Shown: piece after piece, positions 57,606-64,000 of the stretch
Numbering within the stretch: the stretch's first letter is position 1
Layout: each line of letters begins with the position of its first letter
From: Aegilops tauschii subsp. strangulata
Lineage: Eukaryota; Streptophyta; Magnoliopsida; Poales; Poaceae
Assembly: GCF_002575655.3 (NCBI RefSeq)
Contig: NC_053036.3
Span: 160,308,627 to 160,372,626 of the forward strand
DNA: 64,000 bases
Direction: 5' to 3'
Made by a program: the position numbers and the translations under genes
The notes under the pieces: generated by a model
The model's database searches: none
Told to the model about the DNA's origin: nothing
Seen by the model: the letters and a program-made list of their open reading frames with translations, nothing else

Positions 57606-59156
57606 TCATACCTCCTCGCTCACTGGAAGCTTATTGAGCATATTGACAATGTTCTCTATGGAAGGTCTCTTCTTCTGATCAATCTCTACACACTGTAGAC
57701 CAATATTGATACATGCTTCTACTTGATCGAAACCATGTTCTTCTAACTCAGTGTACTCAGACATTATTTTCTCCAGTGTCCAATTTTCTTTTACCTACAT
57801 AAAAATGTGAAACTATCATAATGTAAGGAAATCAACTAAGAGAATATTCTCAATTTTAGTCTTCAAATGATAAAGTATATTAATTCTTACTCCATCAATA
57901 TATTTCCTTGCATGCTTCTGGTCAGTGCTAGAACTATTCATCTCTCTCGTGGATATCTCCATTATGATTAGGCCTAAACTATATATGTCTGACCGAGCCG
58001 AGATTTCGCCATTGTACAGAAACTCTGGGGCCATGTACCCACTAACAGCATTGACATCAAGATATTAATCAGCATTATTAATTGGAGATGTGACAATGAG
58101 TTTTGCATTACAGTATAGGAACAAGATAGCTGATATATCATCATAATAAACATGCAGTAACTTACACCGATCCCACGACACTTCGTGTGTTCTTTCGGGT
58201 TTGATCTTGGCCGAATATTCTGGAGAAACCAAAATCCGCAATTTTCGGTGTCATGTTGTCACCCAGTAGTATATTTTGAGGCTTCAGACCCAAATGGAGA
58301 ACGGGACTAGGCAAGGTATGTAGAAAATGTAGACCTTCACATACTCCCTTTATTATTTTAAAGCGCATATCCCAATCAATGCTACTGGATTCACCTGAAG
58401 TAACATGTCATGGAATTTTATAATTTATCTAAGATGGTGGATAAAAATGATAATAATATCTCAGAATAATAACAACAGCAAAGATCTTGTGAAGTGAAAA
58501 ATCTCCACCAAAAAAACAGGACGATTCTTCTATCCATAACATGTGATGATATCCTTTTTTGCTCAGTATATTACTGGTGCGGAAAAAGAGGACCTTATGC
58601 AAAGTCATGCTAGAACTCCAAACAAGGTGCATGAAAAATAGTAGCTCGGATAGCAAATGATATATGACATACCAAAAAGATTCTTGTGAAGGCTCCCCTT
58701 AGGCAAGTATTCATAGCAGAGTACAGTGTCAGTGATCTCTGCAATAATATATCGTCCGTTGCTCTGCACCAATTTGTTTTGTGCTTCTCGGCAGTACGCA
58801 ACTAACTTGACGATATTCTCATGCTCGAGCACCATAATATTCTGAACCTCATTCGCGAATATTGTGTCACGTGGTACAGGCGAATTTTCCGCGAGTTTCT
58901 TCACGGCAACCACTCCATCGTCCAGGATCCCCTGTTCAATGTCACATAAAACTAATCTAACTTAGCACCTTCCCGTATCAACATCTGAATTGACAGAGAA
59001 AGTTGTGGCAAAATCATACAGTACTACCTTATAAACTGACCCGAACGCGCCCTGACCAAGTAGTAGCTCATCGGAGAAGTTCTTTGTGATTTTGTTCAAG
59101 AAGTCTAATGGTAGCTCGTTCGGTAGGCTCTCCAGGGTCATACCTCCGGTGGCCAT
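57606..59156 (-). CDS. Receptor-like cytoplasmic kinase, predicted pseudokinase
   Basis: Splice model: exons 59028-59156, 58673-58931, 58166-58394, 57891-58041 and 57606-57794. All borders are GT..AG and the phases agree, giving 318 aa. The start is ATG at 59156, the first after an in-frame stop upstream. There is no signal peptide or membrane segment, so it is cytoplasmic. Kinase features: LLLGQGAFGSVYK (31-43), VAVKK with Lys54, Glu71, HLGLKPQN (163-170), DFG (183-185), YMAPEF. The catalytic loop Asp expected in H-[RL]-D is Gly165 (codon GGT, one transition from GAT), so phosphotransfer should be lost while ATP-binding residues remain. The layout matches the large grass RLCK group related to cysteine-rich RLKs (DLSV type, from memory). 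Such proteins often relay immune signals as scaffolds or decoys; that role is inference. Confidence 0.88.
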
Positions 59157-59642
59157 TAATTGCTGATGATGTAAGAAGCTGCCGATGCGATCGATTACAG
59201 CGTGCAATTTAGGAAAGCAAGGAAGTTCCTGACCAACATCACTGATTAAGTACGCAAGGAAGTTGTATCTCGAAACAATTGAGCAGTTCTTCAAGTGCAC
59301 TGACCTTGGAGAGGAACGCTCCTCGATGAGGGATCCAAGCTGGGAAGAGAGCACAGGGAGAGGGGATGAACTTCAGATCTGAGATGAATAGACTGCTTGC
59401 TCCTGATGCCACTGCCCACTACTATGTGTAAAGCAAAAGCAAAGAAGCAAAGGAGAGAGATTTCTATGATCGGTTGACTTGACTGTCGCTAGCCACCTGG
59501 GTCCGCCCTCGTCAGTAGACGCGGTTTGGTGGTCTGATTTTACTTTTGGTTCAGCTTCTTTGTCAGCAGATAATTTCGGTCACATGCATTTTATTTTTTT
59601 GAGAAAACTTTCAATCTATTCATCAAACATCATGCATTTTGG

Positions 59643-60000
59643 CTCGTAAGCATTTCGTCCCTCAACTCGATATATGTTCATATCAAGTGCATCACGCTGA
59701 CTAATCGATATATTTTCTGAGACAGGAAGCCAAACAAGACCAAGTCCACACGCCATATTCATGTGTAGTCACGAGCATGCAGTTCTTCATCTTAGTTGTA
59801 TAAATTGCTTCAAAAGCCATCCCATATTCGGTTTCTGCAAGAGCAGAGAAGCTATACCCAAAAGGGAGCACGATAGAACTTCGGGCAGTACGTGACTAAG
59901 AAAAACTGTCAGATTAGAAGTACACGCTGTTTTGACCAACGAGTATTCTGTAGGAATTTCTTCACGAACAACCAGCATTTTTGGCAACAACTTCCCATGT
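59643..60000. repeat. Dispersed repeat shared with 27925-28195
   Basis: It lies about 0.5 kb upstream of the kinase start and carries the same ordered words as 27925-28195 (see that entry). There are no terminal repeats. It could be an old transposon or duplicated promoter-proximal sequence. Confidence 0.5.
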
Positions 60001-60172
60001 TTAGAACACACTCATGTACAAGAAAAATAAATACATCCTACCTCGATTACCAACACAGCCACACAAACATCTACAAGTTGAACACGCACGCTTATTTCTG
60101 GTATAGAACTGGGGAAACAAATAGAGTTATCAACAGAATAATTTGACAGGTCACGCTATGTCTCCCTGTGTA

Positions 60173-60536
60173 TCAATTGGCGCTGACGAGAAAAGCATGC
60201 TGGCACACTCCACACTCGACTGTTTCAGAGCCAGAGATTGGGACTTCAACCTGCAGTTCAACATTCATTTAATATGTTATGTTAGTGATCAACCAACAAT
60301 TATTACGAGACCATTTTATATTTCAGCTATACACTCCCTATAGTTTGTGACGGACCTGAAGATGGACTGTGCAGGTAGGACACGCAACTTCCCGCATTCT
60401 TGTTCCAGATGCACCTCCAGACGCCGTCCCTTTGACAGAAGATATTTTAAAATTTTGTTGCATTACTAATGTTAAAATATGCACTTCATGGGAACATGAA
60501 AATACCTGAAGACTTGCGATTCCTCTCCAGTTCCTC
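60173..60536 (-). CDS. C-terminal zinc-ribbon exons of a conserved plant protein (partial)
   Basis: Three exons with matching phases: 60506-60536 (31 nt, phase 1), 60356-60429 (74 nt) and 60173-60250 (78 nt, ending TGA). All borders are GT..AG. The encoded tail contains EELERNRKSSGT, then VACPTCTVHLQ and a second pair VECGVCQHAFLV, a four-cysteine zinc ribbon (CxxC...CxxC). I know this tail as strongly conserved in plant proteins but cannot name the gene with certainty. No upstream exons are visible before the LINE at 60862, so the window shows only the 3-prime end: either the rest is far upstream behind inserted repeats or this is a gene fragment. The coding part is undamaged. Confidence 0.68.
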
Positions 60537-62483
60537 CTGTTGATCAAAGGAAGGTTTTGTTAAATCATTGATTTCACAGAACAGATCACATTAGCTTCAG
60601 TCTTCCTTCGCAGTCATAATAATAACTATAATGGTAACACAATTTTCCAAAATCTAATGAATAATCGGATCTAGAATACGGTTTCCAAACACTAGATTAA
60701 AAATGTAGTCACTACAGCAATAGACACTTCACAAAAAAATGCGAAGCTGCCAAAATAACCATACTTCATTTGCAAGAAGTTCAAAAACAGGAAGATCTAA
60801 TGTCCCGAGGGCACTTCAAATAGTAATGCTGCTCCTCTGTGCTTCCACATTTGGTTATGTTTTTTTAGATCAAACAACAACAAAGCCTTTCAGTCCCAAA
60901 CAAGTTGGGGTAGGCTATATATGTTTGAAACCCATAATTCTGGCACATAGATAGCTAACTTCCATGCACCCCTGTCCATGGCTAGTTCTTTGGTGATATT
61001 CCAGTTCTTCAGATCCCTCTTTATAGACTCAACCCATGACAAGTTTGGTCTACCCCGACCCATCTTGGCATTATCAGCAATTCAGCACGATTTATCCATC
61101 CGCTATGCACTGGCGCTTCTGGAAGCCTGGCGTAGTATATGCCCAAACCATCTCAGATGATGTCAGACAATTGGTGTTACCCAGCTATCACGTATATCAT
61201 CATTTCTGACCGATCCTTTCTTGTGTGGCCACATTCATGTCAACATGCGCATCTCTGCTACACCTAACTGTTGGACATGTTGCCTTTTATTTGGCAACAT
61301 TCTGCTTCATACAACATCGCAGGTCGAATCGCTGTCCTATAGAACCTGCAATGTTAGCTTTTGTGGTACTATTGTCACAGAGGAAGCTTGGCGGCATTTC
61401 TTCCATCCAGCTTTGATTCGATGGCTCACATCTTCATCGATATCACCATCATCCTGCAGCATTGACCCCTAATATCGAAAATTGTCCTTCTGAGGTATCA
61501 CCTGCCCATCAAGGCTAACCTCCTCCTTGTGGCTAGTAGTACTGAAACCACACCTCACAAACTCAGTTTTAATTCTACTAAGCCTAAAACCTTTCGGTTC
61601 CTAAGTCTGTCTCCACACCTCTAACTTCTTTTATTAACCCCCGTCCGACTATCGTCGACAAGCACCACATCATACACCATGGGATATCTCCTTGTATATC
61701 CCTTGTGACCTCATCCATCATCAAAGCAAAAAGAGAAGGGTTCAAAGTTGACCCTTGGTGCAGTCATATTTTAATTGGGAAGTCATCAGTATCGTTATCA
61801 CTTGTCACAACATTATCATATATGTCCTAGATGAGGGTAACGTATTTTGTTGGAACTTCGTGTTTCTCCAAGGCCTACCACATGACATTCTATGATATCT
61901 TATCGTAGGCCTTCTCCAAGTCAATGAACACCATATGCAGGTCCTTCTTTTGCTCGATAAGCTCTCGTACCAAGAAATGGCTTCCATGGTCGACTTGACT
62001 TCCCGCGCATGAAACAAAACTGTTTTTTGGTCACGCTTGTTATTCTTCTTGAGTGGTGCTCAATGACTCTCTCCCATAGCTTCATTGAATGGATATCAGC
62101 TTAATTCCACGGTAATTTAAAACGTCTGTTGACTGTTGATATCGTCAAAGGAGTCATCCAGCTCAATGGTAGAGCTCTCATTCTCGCCATTGAACAGCAT
62201 GTCGAAGTACTCTTGTCATCTATGCCTGATCTTCTCGTCCTTAACCAAAAGCTGATCTGCTTCGTCCTTGATGCATTTGACTTGGTTGACATCCCTGGTC
62301 TTCAGCTCCTAGATCTTGGCCATCTTATAGATGTTCGCCTTCATGTTTAAACGCTAGTAGAGGTCCTGGTACACCCGGCCCCTTGCTTCACTCACAGCTC
62401 GCTTTGCGGTCTTCTTTGCCACTACTATGTTGTCAACACTCCTATTCAGGTGTAGGCGTCTGAAACAGTCTCTCTTCTCCTTA

Positions 62484-62772
62484 GGCCTCCTTTGATTCAT
62501 AGGATAGGATAGGAATACCATGGAATAAGAAAACCATAGGAAGAGAGATGACATGTATCTCATTTTCTATAGGGAAAGGGATGTCATTTGACTCACAGGA
62601 CAAGAATTTTTCCATTGGGTCTAGGCTAATTTTTTCTCCTTTGAAATGTGAAAGATCGGTTCTTATCTTTCATAAAAATAGGAATCAATTCCTAAGGGCT
62701 TCAAAGGAATTTTTCCTACGAAATTCCTATCCTTCAGAATTCCTTCAAAATTCCTATAAACCAAAGGAGGCC
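62484..62772. mobile_element. Tourist/Harbinger-type MITE inside LINE-D (289 bp)
   Basis: Terminal inverted repeats GGCCTCCTTTG and CAAAGGAGGCC are flanked by TTA at 62481-62483 and 62773-62775. Removing it rejoins the LINE. The interior is AT-rich with repeated AGGAAT/ATTCCT words and no coding capacity. Confidence 0.9.
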
Positions 62773-62961
62773 TTAGCCTTCTGGACATCATTGCTCCACT
62801 ACCAAGTATCTTTAGCTTCACTTCTACTTTGCTTGGTCACCCCGAACTCCTCTGAAGCCAACTTCCAAACGCAAGTTGCCACCTTCATCCACATATTGTT
62901 TGCATCACCTCCTTCCTCCAAGAGCCCTCCTCAATAACCCTCTCCTTGAAAGCCTAATATG

Positions 62962-63235
62962 CCCCCCCCCCCCCCCCTGAGCTTCACCGAAAAAGGCTTT
63001 CGCCCCACTTTATAAATAAAGCAACCACCAATCACAAAGTTAACAAAGTCACACGAACACACCACACACACGCACCCAAAGCCACCGCTGGCACGGTCCA
63101 ACACAAACACCAACACACAGACACAGAGACCCAAGTTCCGCTGTGGGCACAGCACAACAAGCCCAGCACAAGCACACAACTAGACAACAGACAAAACGGC
63201 AAGGCGGTGGCGATGGCGAAGCCGACGACGATCTA
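62962..63235. repeat. C16 run and unassigned insertion in LINE-D
   Basis: A run of 16 C (62962-62977) is followed by about 250 bp that does not belong to the LINE: a GAAAAAGGCTTTCGCCCC block, a hairpin-like CTTTATAAATAAAG and a CA/AC-rich stretch. The LINE resumes near 63236. The family is unknown. Confidence 0.5.
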
Positions 63236-63893
63236 GTCTGGCTGGACATAAATTCGAAAGCGGAAGTCGGCCACCACAAGCTTATGTTGAGGGACAACAC
63301 TCTATCCATGTATCACAATACAATCTAGGCAAGCACGCTTGTCTTCTCTTCTCGAGAGGACCAAATCAATTTGGCTAGAGTGTTGACCACTACTGAAAGT
63401 CACAAGATGGGATTCTCTCTTTCTGAAGAGGATGTTAGCTACGATCATGTTGTAGGCTAAAGCGAAGCTTAAGAGATCCTATGAAGAGCTTCTCGCCAAT
63501 AGGTACACTCCTAACATGTCCTCCAAGCGTTCGCAGAACTCCCTCTCGGTGCTCTCATTGTGGCCTACTTGTGGGGCATATGCACTGATAACATTGAGAA
63601 CTAAGTCCTCAACAACCAGCTTGAATCCGGTCTCCTTGCCTCTTGACGTCTACCACTCCATACTCGAGGCTCTTGTTGATCAAGATGCCTACGCCATTTC
63701 TGTTTGTAGTTGTCCCAGTGTACCACAACTTGAAGCCGGAATCCTCCAACTCCTTCGCCTTATGTGCCTTCCATTTTGTTTCTTGGACACATAGGAATCA
63801 ACACCTCTCCTGACTGATGTATACCCTACGTTCCAGCTACCTAAGCGGATCCTACTAGGCTCAGCTATCTTCCTTACACTTCGCACTTTTTAG

Positions 63894-64000
63894 ATCGAAA
63901 CAAAAAAGGAAAGAAATCAAAGTACGGCTAGGGGACTCCTTTTAGCACAAAAGTAGGCTTTCAAATTTGATCTTTATTCGGCGGAATTGGCTTGTGTATC
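63894..64000. other. Sequence right of LINE-D
   Basis: About 107 bases follow the truncated 5-prime end of LINE-D. Nothing identifiable is present. Confidence 0.3.

Larger units (their letters stand above)
60862..63893 (-). pseudogene. LINE with endonuclease and RT, decayed (LINE-D)
   Basis: The minus strand carries a familiar plant LINE ORF2. The 3-prime end is at the T7 run 60862-60868 followed by an AACAACAACAAAG-type tail, then RT, then the endonuclease, ending near 63893. Reading on the plus strand, RT sequences run 61000-62480 and endonuclease sequences 63240-63880. The FADD active-site block that should lie near 61665 is deleted (the sequence jumps from AGCACCACATCAT to ACACCATGGG). 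Many stops and frameshifts are present, so only short frames remain. Two later insertions interrupt it (62484-62772 and about 62962-63235). Confidence 0.8.

Noticed and set aside
62962..62977. C16 homopolymer as a possible regulatory G-quadruplex
   Set aside because: It sits at the edge of an insertion inside a dead LINE, and homopolymer length may be a sequencing artefact; there is no regulatory context.

Overview
The window is nuclear DNA from a large-genome grass, almost certainly a Triticeae species (wheat, Aegilops, barley or rye group). The evidence is the density and type of repeats: BARE-1/WIS/Angela-type copia LTRs, an 11.6 kb element with about 4.15 kb LTRs and a non-coding interior (LARD type), Stowaway and Harbinger-type MITEs, and several grass LINEs. 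Genes have introns with GT..AG borders. Nothing bacterial, organellar or CRISPR-like is present.

Layout: 1-13014 is a BARE-type LTR interrupted by a complete LARD-like element (12-11592, TSD CTTTC). This LTR cuts into a decayed LINE (13015-14350, minus). 14718-19650 is a nearly complete copia element with very short LTRs (TSD CTGTT). 20740-24000 is an unusual AT-rich block full of GCCATGGCAA-like words, containing a roughly 550 bp tandem repeat and one intact Stowaway MITE. 24-31.6 kb is gene-poor, with LINE tails, MITE scraps and one unexplained possible exon.

31.68-37.45 kb is the immune-receptor locus: a frameshifted NLR relic on the plus strand lies tail-to-tail with an apparently intact three-exon NLR on the minus strand (1217 aa by my splice model). 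The model has a coiled coil, a first NB-ARC with a destroyed P-loop, a second NB-ARC with a canonical P-loop, then LRRs. A DNA-transposon-like sequence begins about 80 bp upstream of its start codon. 38674-48581 is a damaged BARE-type element carrying two solo-LTR insertions in opposite orientation. 48.6-56.6 kb holds a Harbinger-type MITE, GC-rich degenerate tandem repeats, a plus-strand LINE split by a GC-rich retroposon, and a minus-strand LINE. 57606-59156 is a five-exon receptor-like cytoplasmic kinase (318 aa) whose catalytic Asp is replaced by Gly, so it is a predicted pseudokinase. 60173-60536 holds three exons of a conserved zinc-ribbon protein tail. 60862-63893 is a further decayed LINE carrying a Tourist/Harbinger MITE and a second insertion.

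The candidate host genes are the tandem-NB-ARC NLR, the pseudokinase and the zinc-ribbon tail. Both full gene models are unbroken, with every intron phase consistent, so they may be expressed. A functional link between NLR and kinase is not shown by the sequence; they are about 20 kb apart with transposons between. All family names are from recognition of motifs, not from a search.
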